Assembly: GCF_000011645.1 (NCBI RefSeq)
Contig: NC_006270.3
Span: 100,001 to 157,500 of the forward strand
Reading direction: 5' to 3'
Length of the DNA: 57,500 nucleotides
Source: Bacillus licheniformis DSM 13 = ATCC 14580
GTDB taxonomy: Bacteria > Bacillota > Bacilli > Bacillales > Bacillaceae
The translations under genes and the position numbers were made by a program. Of this stretch, positions 1 to 8,750 are shown one piece after another. The notes under the pieces were generated by a model. The model was not told the origin of the DNA and did not search any database. It worked only from the letters and a program-made list of their open reading frames with translations. The stretch's first letter is position 1; each line of letters begins with the position of its first letter.

Positions 1-129
1 ATTTGTGAATCGTCTGTCCGTTATCTAGTTTTGAGAGAACACCTCTCAGAAAGCCAAAGGCAAGGAAACTCGGCTAAAGGCCCTCACATCCTGTGAGGAA
101 CGCCCAGTACCTTCGTCCTGAAGGCATAG
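1..129 (+). other. 23S-5S rRNA internal transcribed spacer (3' part)
   Basis: This stretch directly precedes 5S rRNA and has no convincing open frame. It is the spacer of an rRNA operon whose 23S gene lies off the left edge. Three small perfect hairpins are visible: TGAGAG/CTCTCA at 32-37 and 43-48, CCTCAC/GTGAGG at 82-87 and 93-98, and CCTTC/GAAGG at 110-114 and 120-124, the last ending six bases before mature 5S. Such stems are plausible processing structures in the rRNA precursor. That role is inferred; only the pairing is seen. Confidence 0.8.
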
Positions 130-245
<116 letters not shown>

Positions 246-251
246 GCTTAG

Positions 252-287
252 AAAGACCAGCTTATATAAAAGCTGGTCTTTTTTCTT
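252..287 (+). terminator. rRNA operon intrinsic terminator
   Basis: A perfect 12-bp stem, AAAGACCAGCTT (252-263) with AAGCTGGTCTTT (270-281), has a 6-nt loop and runs straight into a T tract ending TTTTCTTTTC. It sits six bases after mature 5S, as expected for an rrn terminator, and separates rRNA transcription from the ctsR operon. Confidence 0.93.
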
Positions 288-345
288 TTCCCTAAGGTTT
301 TATGACAGCTAAAAGTGGAAATAATAAAGGACGAAGAGCAATTAG

Positions 346-374
346 TTGAAAAAAAAACGAAAACCACTTATAGT
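346..374 (+). promoter_or_regulatory. Sigma-A promoter of the ctsR operon
   Basis: TTGAAA (346-351) and TATAGT (369-374) are separated by 17 bp, a good vegetative promoter. The predicted start falls about 8 bases downstream, inside the CtsR operator, so repression by CtsR would block initiation directly. In B. subtilis this operon also has a sigma-B promoter; I could not identify one convincingly here. Confidence 0.8.
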
Positions 375-382
375 AAAGTTAA

Positions 383-399
383 AGTCAAATATAGTCAAA
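383..399 (+). promoter_or_regulatory. CtsR operator (tandem heptad)
   Basis: AGTCAAATATAGTCAAA is a direct repeat of AGTCAAA with a 3-base spacer. It matches the known CtsR heptad consensus (A/G)GTCAAA-NAN-(A/G)GTCAAA at every defined position. A partial third copy, AGTCAAG, follows at 399-405. The site covers the predicted transcription start of ctsR, so the first gene of the operon encodes its own repressor. Confidence 0.93.
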
Positions 400-421
400 G
401 TCAAGTGAAGGAGGGGGCTGA

Positions 422-886
422 GTGGGGAAAAATATTTCTGACATAATCGAACAGTATTTGAAACAAATATTAGAACAGAACGGGAAAGAAATATTAGAGA
501 TTAAACGGAGCGAAATAGCCGATAAATTTCAGTGTGTTCCTTCTCAGATCAATTACGTAATCAATACGCGTTTTACGAGCGAGCGCGGATATATTGTCGA
601 AAGCAAAAGAGGCGGCGGCGGTTATATCCGAATTATTAAAATTAAAATGAACGACAAAATTGATTTGATTAACAATATTATGAATCAAATCTATACAAGG
701 CTCTCCCAGGCTGCTTCAGATGACATCATTTTAAGGCTGTTAGAAAATGGTGTCATTACAGAAAGCGAAGCGAAATTGATGGTGAGTGTCATGGACCGTT
801 CTGTTTTATATATTGATTTGCCTGAACGAGACGAATTAAGAGCAAGAATGATGAAAGCCATGCTTACGTCACTTAAATTTAAGTAA
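422..886 (+). CDS. ctsR: Transcriptional repressor CtsR
   Basis: CtsR represses class III heat-shock genes (clp genes and its own operon) by binding a tandem heptad; heat or McsB-dependent inactivation releases it. The protein is 154 residues, normal for the family. The N-terminal half is the winged helix-turn-helix, and the wing with Arg63 and the glycine run 64-67 (SKRGGGGYIRI) is the segment known to touch DNA and sense heat. The C-terminal half is the dimerisation and McsB-recognition domain. The start is GTG, placed behind a strong AAGGAGGGGG ribosome-binding site. It is the first gene of ctsR-mcsA-mcsB-clpC, with its operator just upstream. Confidence 0.97.
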   Translation: MGKNISDIIEQYLKQILEQNGKEILEIKRSEIADKFQCVPSQINYVINTRFTSERGYIVESKRGGGGYIRIIKIKMNDKIDLINNIMNQIYTRLSQAASDDIILRLLENGVITESEAKLMVSVMDRSVLYIDLPERDELRARMMKAMLTSLKFK

Positions 887-900
887 AGCGGGTGAGAAGC

Positions 901-1455
901 GTGATATGTCAAGAGTGTAAAGAAAGACCGGCAACTTTTCACTTTACGAAAGTTATTAATGGTGAAAAAAAAGAAATGCACATCTGTGAACAATGTGCGA
1001 AAGAGAACAGCGAGTCATATTCTATGAATGAAAGTGGCGGATTTTCCATCCATAATTTATTATCCGGACTGCTTAATTTTGACTCGTCTTTTACAAACAG
1101 CAGCGAGGCGCAGCTTTTTCAACAGCCGGATCAGGTTTTGCGATGCAAAAAATGCAATATGACGTTCCCGGAATTTCGAAAAACCGGCCGGTTTGGATGT
1201 TCGGAATGTTATAAAACCTTCCACTCCTATATCACTCCGGTTTTAAGAAAAGTTCACAGCGGGAACACGGTCCACGCGGGTAAAATACCAAAGCGGATCG
1301 GCGGTAATCTGCATGTAAGAAGACAAATTGAAGCATTAAAAAAAGAGCTGAAAGAATTAATTCAGCAGGAGGAATTTGAAAAAGCAGCCAACATCAGAGA
1401 TCAGATCAGATCGCTTGAACAAAACCTGAATGCAAACAAGGAGGAGGAGGACTGA
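901..1455 (+). CDS. mcsA: McsA, activator of protein-arginine kinase McsB
   Basis: McsA is the zinc-binding partner that activates the arginine kinase McsB and modulates CtsR. Four CxxC pairs are visible: Cys3/6, Cys29/32, Cys82/85 and Cys100/103. A C-terminal UVR-type helical hairpin (about residues 138-173, containing EEFEKAANIRDQI) resembles the UvrB/UvrC and ClpC interaction motif. I chose the GTG at 901, which begins MICQEC like the family and sits behind GGGTGAG; an in-frame GTG at 892 would add three residues and lies inside that ribosome-binding site. The stop overlaps the mcsB start by one base (TGATG), suggesting translational coupling. Confidence 0.95.
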   Translation: MICQECKERPATFHFTKVINGEKKEMHICEQCAKENSESYSMNESGGFSIHNLLSGLLNFDSSFTNSSEAQLFQQPDQVLRCKKCNMTFPEFRKTGRFGCSECYKTFHSYITPVLRKVHSGNTVHAGKIPKRIGGNLHVRRQIEALKKELKELIQQEEFEKAANIRDQIRSLEQNLNANKEEED

Positions 1456-2546
1456 TGTCACTGCAGCATTTTATTCAGAATGCTTTAAGCAATTGGATGC
1501 GGCAAGAAGGCCCTGAGAGTGACATCGTGCTTAGCAGCCGGATCCGTCTTGCGCGCAATTTGGATAAAGTCCGTTTTCCAACGCTTTTTTCAAATGAAGA
1601 GGCTTCAGCGATTATAGCATTGTTTGAAGAACAGTTCACAGGCTATGAAGTGCCCGGTATCGGGAAGTTTGAGCTTGTGAAAATGGATCAGGTCCAGCCT
1701 TTGGAAAAAAGGGTTCTTGTGGAAAAACATCTGATCAGTCCGCATTTGACGGAAGCTTCCTTTGGCGCATGCCTTCTTTCTGAAAATGAAGAAGTGAGTA
1801 TTATGCTGAATGAGGAAGATCATATTCGCATTCAATGTCTATTTCCGGGATTTCAGCTGTCAGAAGCATTGAAAGCAGCAAATCAGGTGGACGATTGGAT
1901 TGAAGACCGGATCGACTACGCTTTTTCCGAACAAAGAGGCTACTTGACCAGCTGCCCTACAAATGTCGGAACAGGGCTTAGAGCTTCTGTCATGATGCAC
2001 CTTCCTGCTTTAGTGTTAACTAGGCAAATAAACAGAATTATTCCGGCAATTAATCAATTAGGGCTTGTTGTTAGAGGAATTTACGGTGAAGGCAGCGAAG
2101 CATTAGGGAATATCTTTCAAATTTCCAACCAAATTACCCTCGGTAAATCGGAACACGACATTGTCGAAGATCTGAACAGTGTCGTTGCTCAGCTGATCGA
2201 ACAAGAGCGTTCAGCAAGAAAGGCGCTTTATCAGACTTCGCAAATCGAACTTGAAGACCGCGTCTACAGATCTTACGGCGTACTGTCCAATTGCCGGATG
2301 ATCGAGTCGAAAGAAACAGCAAGATGTCTTTCAGACGTTCGTCTTGGAATTGACCTGGGGATAATAAAAGGTCTTTCCAGCAATATACTTAATGAGCTGA
2401 TGATCCTGACACAGCCTGGATTTCTCCAGCAATATTCCGGAGGAGCCTTAAGGCCAAACGAGAGGGACATCAGGCGGGCTGCTCTTATCAGGGAGCGCTT
2501 GAAATTAGAAAACAACGGCAATAGACAGGAGGATGAAACGATATGA
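1455..2546 (+). CDS. mcsB: Protein-arginine kinase McsB
   Basis: McsB phosphorylates arginine residues on proteins, marking them for ClpC-ClpP degradation, and inactivates CtsR during stress. At 363 residues it is full length. The phosphagen-kinase-like catalytic domain fills the N-terminal two thirds; SSRIRLARNL is the early nucleotide-binding arginine segment, and the active-site cysteine lies in TSCPTNVGTG at Cys167. The phosphoarginine-recognition motif RDIRRA lies near residues 337-342. Its stop overlaps clpC by four bases (ATGA), so the tag-writing kinase and the unfoldase that reads the tag are translated in sequence. Confidence 0.97.
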   Translation: MSLQHFIQNALSNWMRQEGPESDIVLSSRIRLARNLDKVRFPTLFSNEEASAIIALFEEQFTGYEVPGIGKFELVKMDQVQPLEKRVLVEKHLISPHLTEASFGACLLSENEEVSIMLNEEDHIRIQCLFPGFQLSEALKAANQVDDWIEDRIDYAFSEQRGYLTSCPTNVGTGLRASVMMHLPALVLTRQINRIIPAINQLGLVVRGIYGEGSEALGNIFQISNQITLGKSEHDIVEDLNSVVAQLIEQERSARKALYQTSQIELEDRVYRSYGVLSNCRMIESKETARCLSDVRLGIDLGIIKGLSSNILNELMILTQPGFLQQYSGGALRPNERDIRRAALIRERLKLENNGNRQEDETI

Positions 2547-4975
2547 TGTTTGGAAGATTCACAGAAAGAGCACAAAAAGTATTGGCGCTTGCTCAAGAAG
2601 AAGCTCTGCGTCTGGGCCATAATAACATTGGAACAGAACATATTCTCCTCGGCCTTGTCCGCGAGGGAGAAGGAATTGCTGCGAAAGCGCTGCAGGCGTT
2701 AGGACTCAGCCCTGACAAGATTCAAAAAGAAGTTGAAAGCCTCATCGGCCGCGGACAAGAAATGTCACAATCGATCCATTACACACCGAGAGCCAAGAAA
2801 GTGACCGAATTGGCGATGGATGAAGCGAGAAAGCTTGGCCACTCCTACGTTGGAACTGAACACATCCTCCTTGGCTTAATCCGCGAAGGGGAAGGTGTTG
2901 CGGCAAGGGTGCTGAATAATTTAGGCGTCAGCTTAAACAAAGCGAGACAGCAAGTATTGCAGCTGTTGGGCAGCAATGAGAGCGGAGGCGCTGCTTCAGG
3001 CGCCAACAGTAGCGCCAACACACCAACTTTAGACAGTCTTGCCCGGGATCTCACGGCGATTGCAAAAGAAGACAGCCTTGATCCCGTGATCGGCAGAAGC
3101 AAAGAAATTCAACGCGTGATTGAAGTGTTGAGCCGCAGAACGAAAAATAACCCTGTGTTAATCGGGGAGCCTGGTGTCGGTAAGACTGCGATTGCCGAAG
3201 GCCTGGCCCAGCAGATCATCAATAACGAAGTACCGGAGATTTTACGCGACAAGCGCGTCATGACACTTGATATGGGAACGGTTGTCGCCGGCACGAAATA
3301 TCGCGGTGAATTTGAAGACCGCCTGAAAAAAGTGATGGACGAAATTCGTCAAGCGGGAAATATCATCCTCTTCATCGATGAGCTGCATACTCTCATCGGA
3401 GCCGGAGGAGCGGAAGGGGCCATCGATGCCTCCAATATCCTTAAACCGTCGCTGGCGCGCGGAGAGCTGCAATGCATCGGGGCGACAACCCTTGATGAAT
3501 ACCGCAAATACATTGAAAAAGATGCTGCACTAGAACGGCGTTTTCAGCCGATTCAGGTTGACCAGCCGTCTCCTGAAGAAAGCATTCAAATATTGAAAGG
3601 GCTCAGAGACCGCTATGAAGCCCATCACCGCGTATCGATTACGGATGAAGCGATCGAAGCGGCAGTAAAGCTGTCAGACCGCTACATTTCGGACCGTTTT
3701 CTGCCTGACAAGGCGATCGACTTAATCGATGAAGCCGGCTCAAAGGTTAGACTGCGTTCATTCACAACGCCTCCTAACTTAAAAGAGCTTGAACAAAAGC
3801 TTGATGAGGTAAGGAAAGAAAAAGATGCCGCTGTTCAAAGCCAGGAATTCGAAAAAGCAGCGTCTTTACGTGATACGGAGCAGCGCTTGCGTGAACAGGT
3901 CGAAGAAACCAAGAAAACCTGGAAAGAAAAGCAAGGTCAAGAAAATTCCGAAGTGACCGTCGACGATATTGCAATGGTTGTATCAAGCTGGACCGGAGTG
4001 CCGGTTTCCAAAATTGCGCAGACCGAAACAGACAAATTGCTGAACATGGAGAGCATTCTTCATTCCCGCGTTATCGGCCAGGATGAGGCTGTCGTTGCAG
4101 TTGCAAAAGCAGTCAGACGCGCGCGTGCCGGCTTAAAAGATCCAAAACGTCCTATCGGTTCGTTTATTTTCCTTGGCCCAACAGGCGTAGGGAAAACGGA
4201 GCTTGCCCGTGCACTTGCCGAGTCCATTTTCGGCGATGAAGAAGCAATGATTCGCATCGATATGTCCGAGTACATGGAAAAACATTCAACATCAAGACTC
4301 GTCGGTTCACCTCCTGGATATGTCGGCTATGATGAAGGCGGACAGCTCACTGAAAAAGTGAGAAGAAAACCGTATTCCGTCGTCTTGCTTGATGAAATCG
4401 AGAAAGCTCACCCAGATGTCTTCAATATTTTGCTGCAGGTGCTTGAAGACGGCCGCCTGACTGATTCAAAAGGGCGCACGGTTGACTTTAGGAATACGAT
4501 TTTGATCATGACATCAAACGTCGGTGCGAGCGAACTGAGAAGAAATAAATACGTCGGGTTTAATGTCCAGGATGAAACCCAGAATTATAAAGATATGAAA
4601 GACAAAGTCATGGGTGAACTAAAACGCGCCTTTAGACCTGAATTTATCAACCGGATTGATGAGATCATCGTCTTCCACTCTTTGGAGAAAAAACATTTGA
4701 AAGATATTGTATCCCTCATGTCAGACCAATTGACCAAGCGTCTGAAAGAACAGGATCTTTCAATTGAGCTGACTGAAGCGGCTAAAGAAAAAATCGCCGA
4801 TGAAGGCGTGGATCTCGAATACGGAGCGCGTCCTCTCAGAAGAGCAATCCAAAAACACGTGGAAGACCGGCTGTCAGAAGAGCTCCTAAAAGGCCATATT
4901 CAAAAAGGCCAGCATATTGTTTTGGATGTAGAAGACGGAGAATTTGTCGTAAAAACCGAAGCTAAAACGAACTAA
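2543..4975 (+). CDS. clpC: ATP-dependent Clp protease ATPase subunit ClpC
   Basis: ClpC is a double-ring AAA+ unfoldase that feeds phosphoarginine-tagged, MecA-presented or misfolded proteins to ClpP. It has 810 residues. Two Clp N-domain repeats occupy about 1-145 (TEHILLGL appears twice, near 31 and 105). The first ATPase has Walker A GEPGVGKT at 208-215, and a UVR-containing middle domain follows at about 415-450. The second ATPase has Walker A GPTGVGKT at 545-552. Both Walker B regions (LFIDELHT, VLLDEIEKAH) are intact. The start MMFGRF is behind CAGGAGG inside the end of mcsB. It closes the CtsR-controlled operon, though no strong terminator separates it from radA. Confidence 0.98.
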   Translation: MMFGRFTERAQKVLALAQEEALRLGHNNIGTEHILLGLVREGEGIAAKALQALGLSPDKIQKEVESLIGRGQEMSQSIHYTPRAKKVTELAMDEARKLGHSYVGTEHILLGLIREGEGVAARVLNNLGVSLNKARQQVLQLLGSNESGGAASGANSSANTPTLDSLARDLTAIAKEDSLDPVIGRSKEIQRVIEVLSRRTKNNPVLIGEPGVGKTAIAEGLAQQIINNEVPEILRDKRVMTLDMGTVVAGTKYRGEFEDRLKKVMDEIRQAGNIILFIDELHTLIGAGGAEGAIDASNILKPSLARGELQCIGATTLDEYRKYIEKDAALERRFQPIQVDQPSPEESIQILKGLRDRYEAHHRVSITDEAIEAAVKLSDRYISDRFLPDKAIDLIDEAGSKVRLRSFTTPPNLKELEQKLDEVRKEKDAAVQSQEFEKAASLRDTEQRLREQVEETKKTWKEKQGQENSEVTVDDIAMVVSSWTGVPVSKIAQTETDKLLNMESILHSRVIGQDEAVVAVAKAVRRARAGLKDPKRPIGSFIFLGPTGVGKTELARALAESIFGDEEAMIRIDMSEYMEKHSTSRLVGSPPGYVGYDEGGQLTEKVRRKPYSVVLLDEIEKAHPDVFNILLQVLEDGRLTDSKGRTVDFRNTILIMTSNVGASELRRNKYVGFNVQDETQNYKDMKDKVMGELKRAFRPEFINRIDEIIVFHSLEKKHLKDIVSLMSDQLTKRLKEQDLSIELTEAAKEKIADEGVDLEYGARPLRRAIQKHVEDRLSEELLKGHIQKGQHIVLDVEDGEFVVKTEAKTN

Positions 4976-4992
4976 TATAGAGACAAAAGAAA

Positions 4993-5021
4993 GAGGCATA
5001 CGATGTTCATCAGTATGCCTC
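4993..5021 (+). terminator. Hairpin between clpC and radA, possible weak terminator
   Basis: GAGGCATAC (4993-5001) pairs perfectly with GTATGCCTC (5013-5021) across an 11-nt loop. It is followed by ACTTTCTTATAAAG, which is T-rich but not a clean T tract. It could lower readthrough from the heat-shock genes into radA-disA or stabilise the upstream mRNA end; terminator activity is inferred. Confidence 0.5.
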
Positions 5022-5054
5022 ACTTTCTTATAAAGGGAGCGTTTTGAAAAATCA

Positions 5055-6434
5055 ATGGCTAAAACAAAGACTAAATTCATTTGTCACTCATGCGGCTACG
5101 AATCCGCCAAGTGGATGGGGAAATGCCCCGGATGCGGTGCATGGAATACCATGGTGGAAGAAACGATAAAAAAACCCGCCGCCAACAGAAGAACCGCTTT
5201 TTCACATTCCGTTCAAACGGTGCAAAAGCCTTCACCTCTCACTTCAATTGAAACAACAGAAGAGCCGCGAATTAAAACGAAACTTGGCGAATTCAACCGC
5301 GTCTTGGGAAACGGCATCGTCAAAGGTTCACTTGTTTTAATCGGAGGCGACCCCGGCATCGGGAAATCAACCTTGCTGCTTCAAGTATCTGCCCAGCTCG
5401 CTGATTCAAAAGAAAATGTCCTGTACATCTCAGGCGAAGAATCGGTCAAGCAGACAAAGCTGAGAGCAGACCGTCTAGGTATCAACAGTCCCACTCTTCA
5501 CGTTTTATCTGAAACCGATATGGAGTATATTACGTCTTCTATAGAAGAGATGAACCCATCATTCGTAGTGGTTGATTCGATTCAAACCGTTTACCAAAGT
5601 GATATCACATCCGCTCCGGGCAGCGTCTCCCAGGTCAGGGAATGCACCGCTGAGCTGATGAGAATTGCAAAAACGAAAGGGATTCCAATATTTATCGTCG
5701 GGCATGTCACAAAAGAAGGTTCGATTGCCGGACCGAGACTTCTGGAACATATGGTCGACACCGTCCTTTACTTTGAAGGTGAGCGGCATCATACATTTCG
5801 GATTTTAAGAGCCGTCAAAAACCGGTTTGGATCAACGAATGAAATGGGAATCTTTGAAATGAGGGAAGAGGGCCTGACAGAGGTGCTGAATCCGTCAGAA
5901 ATCTTTCTCGAAGAGCGCTCGGCGGGAGCGGCCGGATCGAGTGTCGTGGCCTCAATGGAAGGCACGAGGCCAGTCTTAGTAGAGATTCAGGCGCTGATTT
6001 CCCCCACGAGCTTTGGGAATCCGCGCCGGATGGCAACCGGGATTGATCATAACCGCGTCTCATTGCTAATGGCAGTTTTAGAAAAAAGGGTTGGACTGCT
6101 GCTGCAAAATCAAGACGCCTATTTAAAAGTCGCCGGAGGCGTCAAGCTGGACGAGCCAGCGATTGACCTCGCCGTTGCAGTGAGCATCGCCTCAAGCTTC
6201 AGAGACACCCCGCCTCATCCGACGGATTGTTTTATCGGAGAAGTCGGATTGACAGGGGAGGTCCGCAGAGTATCAAGGATAGAACAGAGGGTGCAGGAAG
6301 CGGCGAAGCTTGGTTTTAAAAGAATGATTATTCCTTCTGCAAATGTAGAAGGATGGACAAAGCCGAAAGGAATCGAAGTCGTCGGCGTTGAAAATGTAGC
6401 TGAGGCCCTTCGAGCTTCATTAGGAGGATCATAA
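5055..6434 (+). CDS. radA: DNA repair protein RadA
   Basis: RadA is a RecA-like ATPase that helps process branched recombination intermediates, acting as a DnaB-like helicase at D-loops. The 459-residue protein shows all family parts: a four-cysteine zinc finger (Cys10, 13, 24, 27), Walker A GGDPGIGKST (97-106), the RadA-specific KNRFG motif (255-259), and a C-terminal Lon-protease-like domain. The only usable in-frame start is ATG 5055. Its best Shine-Dalgarno (GGGAG, 5035-5039) is 15 bases away, unusually long, and a hairpin lies just upstream. disA follows three bases after the stop, matching the known functional link between RadA and DisA. Confidence 0.97.
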   Translation: MAKTKTKFICHSCGYESAKWMGKCPGCGAWNTMVEETIKKPAANRRTAFSHSVQTVQKPSPLTSIETTEEPRIKTKLGEFNRVLGNGIVKGSLVLIGGDPGIGKSTLLLQVSAQLADSKENVLYISGEESVKQTKLRADRLGINSPTLHVLSETDMEYITSSIEEMNPSFVVVDSIQTVYQSDITSAPGSVSQVRECTAELMRIAKTKGIPIFIVGHVTKEGSIAGPRLLEHMVDTVLYFEGERHHTFRILRAVKNRFGSTNEMGIFEMREEGLTEVLNPSEIFLEERSAGAAGSSVVASMEGTRPVLVEIQALISPTSFGNPRRMATGIDHNRVSLLMAVLEKRVGLLLQNQDAYLKVAGGVKLDEPAIDLAVAVSIASSFRDTPPHPTDCFIGEVGLTGEVRRVSRIEQRVQEAAKLGFKRMIIPSANVEGWTKPKGIEVVGVENVAEALRASLGGS

Positions 6435-6437
6435 TAT

Positions 6438-7514
6438 ATGGACAAAGACAAAAAAGGAGCGAAACAGGATCTTTCAGAAATATTGCAGTTTGTCGCCCCC
6501 GGCACGCCTCTTCGCGAAGGAATCGAAAACGTCCTTCGGGCCAAAACAGGCGGATTAATCGTGGTCGGCTTCAACGATAAAGTGAAAGAAGTGGTTGACG
6601 GAGGGTTCCACATAAATTCTTCTTTCTCTCCGGCTCATCTGTACGAGCTGGCTAAAATGGACGGGGCGATCATTCTCAGCGATTCAGGGCAAAAAATTCT
6701 ATATGCCAATACACAGCTCATGCCTGAGGCGACGATTCCCTCCTCTGAGACGGGCATGAGACACAGAACAGCCGAGCGTGTGGCCAAGCAGACCGGCTGT
6801 CTGATCATCGCGATTTCTGAAAGACGGAATGTGATTACGCTCTATCAGGAAAATATGAAATATATACTCAAAGATATCGGCTTTATCTTAACAAAAGCCA
6901 ATCAGGCGATTCAGACGCTCGAAAAATACAAACTCATTTTGGACCATGCGATTTCCAATTTGAACGCGCTGGAATTTGAAGAGCTTGTTACATTTGGGGA
7001 TGTCATCTCCGTTCTGCATCGATATGAAATGGTGCTCAGAATCAAAAACGAAATTAATATGTATATTAAAGAGCTTGGAACAGAAGGCCATCTCATCAGA
7101 CTCCAGGTTAGCGAACTGATCACCGATATGGAGCAGGAAGCGGCGCTGTTCGTCAAAGATTATGTGAAAGAAAAAATCAAAGACCCGTTTGTTCTGCTGA
7201 AACAGCTTCAGGATATGTCGAGTTTCGAATTGCTGGATGATGCGATTCTCCTTAAGCTTTTAGGCTATTCAGCAACTACGAACATGGAAGAATACGTTTT
7301 TCCGAGAGGCTACAGGCTTCTCCACAAAATTCCCCGCCTCCCGATGCCGATCGTCGAAAATGTTGTCGAAGCATTCGGCCATTTAAAGCTCATTATCGAA
7401 GCGGATGTAAAAGATTTGGATGAAGTGGAAGGAATTGGGGCTGTTCGTGCCCAAAAGATAAAGAAAGGGTTAAAGAGACTTCAGGAGAAACATTATACTG
7501 ACAGGCAGCTGTGA
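6438..7514 (+). CDS. disA: Diadenylate cyclase / DNA integrity scanning protein DisA
   Basis: DisA converts two ATP into cyclic di-AMP and scans DNA, stopping synthesis at branched structures; this delays sporulation when DNA is damaged. The 358-residue protein has the N-terminal DAC domain with the catalytic DGA (75-77) and RHR (108-110) motifs, a helical middle, and a C-terminal helix-hairpin-helix DNA-binding region (LDEVEGIGAVRAQKIKKGL). The ribosome-binding site TAGGAGG lies inside the last codons of radA, so the two genes are very probably co-translated. Confidence 0.97.
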   Translation: MDKDKKGAKQDLSEILQFVAPGTPLREGIENVLRAKTGGLIVVGFNDKVKEVVDGGFHINSSFSPAHLYELAKMDGAIILSDSGQKILYANTQLMPEATIPSSETGMRHRTAERVAKQTGCLIIAISERRNVITLYQENMKYILKDIGFILTKANQAIQTLEKYKLILDHAISNLNALEFEELVTFGDVISVLHRYEMVLRIKNEINMYIKELGTEGHLIRLQVSELITDMEQEAALFVKDYVKEKIKDPFVLLKQLQDMSSFELLDDAILLKLLGYSATTNMEEYVFPRGYRLLHKIPRLPMPIVENVVEAFGHLKLIIEADVKDLDEVEGIGAVRAQKIKKGLKRLQEKHYTDRQL

Positions 7515-7645
7515 GAAAATTTTCTAGAAGTGATTAAAATTTGCAATTTATGGGTATATTATTCTTACTTTTTGTTTTCCCTTTTTCACGTGGAAACAGC
7601 TGCATTTATAAAAATTAAAACGATTATTTTAAAGGAGGTGAAGGT

Positions 7646-8734
7646 ATGTTAAAACGAATAGTTCAAGCGTTCTTTGCGATTTTGGGAGGCGTTATCGGTA
7701 TTTTTCTCATACCGGAATTGTTTGTACTGTTAAATGTACAGGACATACCTTTAGTAACAAACCCGTATGCGTCTGCTTGTTTAGGAGCTATCATCTTTTT
7801 TCTTCTGGGCATCTGGTGTGCGGATCACGTCATCAACTGGGTGAAACAGATTGAGGATTCCTTGATCAAAGCACCTGTCTCAGACTTGTTGTTCGGCTCT
7901 TTGGGATTAATCTTCGGACTTATGCTCGCTTATCTTATCGTCAACGTCATTCCGTTAAAAGACATCCCTTATCAGTTAATCAGCACGGTCATTCCGATTG
8001 TGTTGGCCGCATTTCTCGGCTATCTCGGATTCCGTGTGGGTTTCAAGAAAAAGGATGAAATGCTGACACTTTTTACATCGAGAAAGAAAAAAGGTTCTGC
8101 TGAGGAAGAGCGTCCGGAAGAAGACAAAAAGCTGAAAATTTTAGACACAAGTGTTATTATAGATGGGAGAATTGCTGATATTTGTCAGACCGGATTTCTT
8201 GAAGGCGTCATTGTGATTCCTCAGTTTGTGCTTGAGGAACTGCAGCATATCGCCGACTCTTCAGACGTCCTCAAACGAAACAGAGGGCGGAGAGGACTGG
8301 ATATTTTAAACCGTATCCAGAAAGAGCTTGATATTAAAGTTGAAATTTATGAAGGCGATTTTGAAGACATCCAAGAGGTCGACAGCAAGCTCGTCAAACT
8401 GGCGAAGCTGACCTCGGGCGTTGTCGTCACAAACGATTTCAATTTGAACAAAGTATGCGAGCTCCAAAAGGTTGCCGTATTGAACATCAACGACCTTGCC
8501 AACGCCGTCAAGCCTGTCGTGCTTCCGGGAGAAGAAATGAAGGTGCAGGTCATCAAAGACGGAAAAGAACATAATCAGGGCGTGGCTTATCTGGACGACG
8601 GCACGATGATTGTCGTTGAAGAAGGGCGAAATTATATTGGCAAACATATCGACGTGCTCGTGACCAGCGTGCTGCAGACAGCGGCAGGCAGAATGATATT
8701 CGCCAAGCCGAAACTGCTGGAAAAGGCGCTTTGA
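7646..8734 (+). CDS. yacL: PIN/TRAM-domain integral membrane protein YacL
   Basis: This protein has four predicted membrane helices in residues 1-130, a charged linker, a PIN-type nuclease fold beginning at LDTSVIIDGRIAD (about 165-177), and a C-terminal TRAM domain (GVAYLDDGTMIVVEE). PIN plus TRAM suggests an RNA-acting enzyme held at the membrane; the substrate is unknown to me. The start follows AAAGGAGGTGAAGG. The 131-bp gap from disA contains an AT-rich stretch with -10-like elements but no convincing paired promoter. ispD begins 16 bases after the stop. Confidence 0.93.
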   Translation: MLKRIVQAFFAILGGVIGIFLIPELFVLLNVQDIPLVTNPYASACLGAIIFFLLGIWCADHVINWVKQIEDSLIKAPVSDLLFGSLGLIFGLMLAYLIVNVIPLKDIPYQLISTVIPIVLAAFLGYLGFRVGFKKKDEMLTLFTSRKKKGSAEEERPEEDKKLKILDTSVIIDGRIADICQTGFLEGVIVIPQFVLEELQHIADSSDVLKRNRGRRGLDILNRIQKELDIKVEIYEGDFEDIQEVDSKLVKLAKLTSGVVVTNDFNLNKVCELQKVAVLNINDLANAVKPVVLPGEEMKVQVIKDGKEHNQGVAYLDDGTMIVVEEGRNYIGKHIDVLVTSVLQTAAGRMIFAKPKLLEKAL

Positions 8735-8750
8735 AAAAGGGAGAAATAAA

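Noticed and set aside
291..345. Possible sigma-B promoter ahead of ctsR (GGTTTT with GTGGAA)
   Set aside because: The match to the GTTTAA and GGGTAT consensus is too weak to report, although B. subtilis has one near here.
7515..7645. Possible promoter ahead of yacL (TATATT, GTGGAAAC)
   Set aside because: -10-like and ECF-like fragments are present, but none has a partner at the right spacing.
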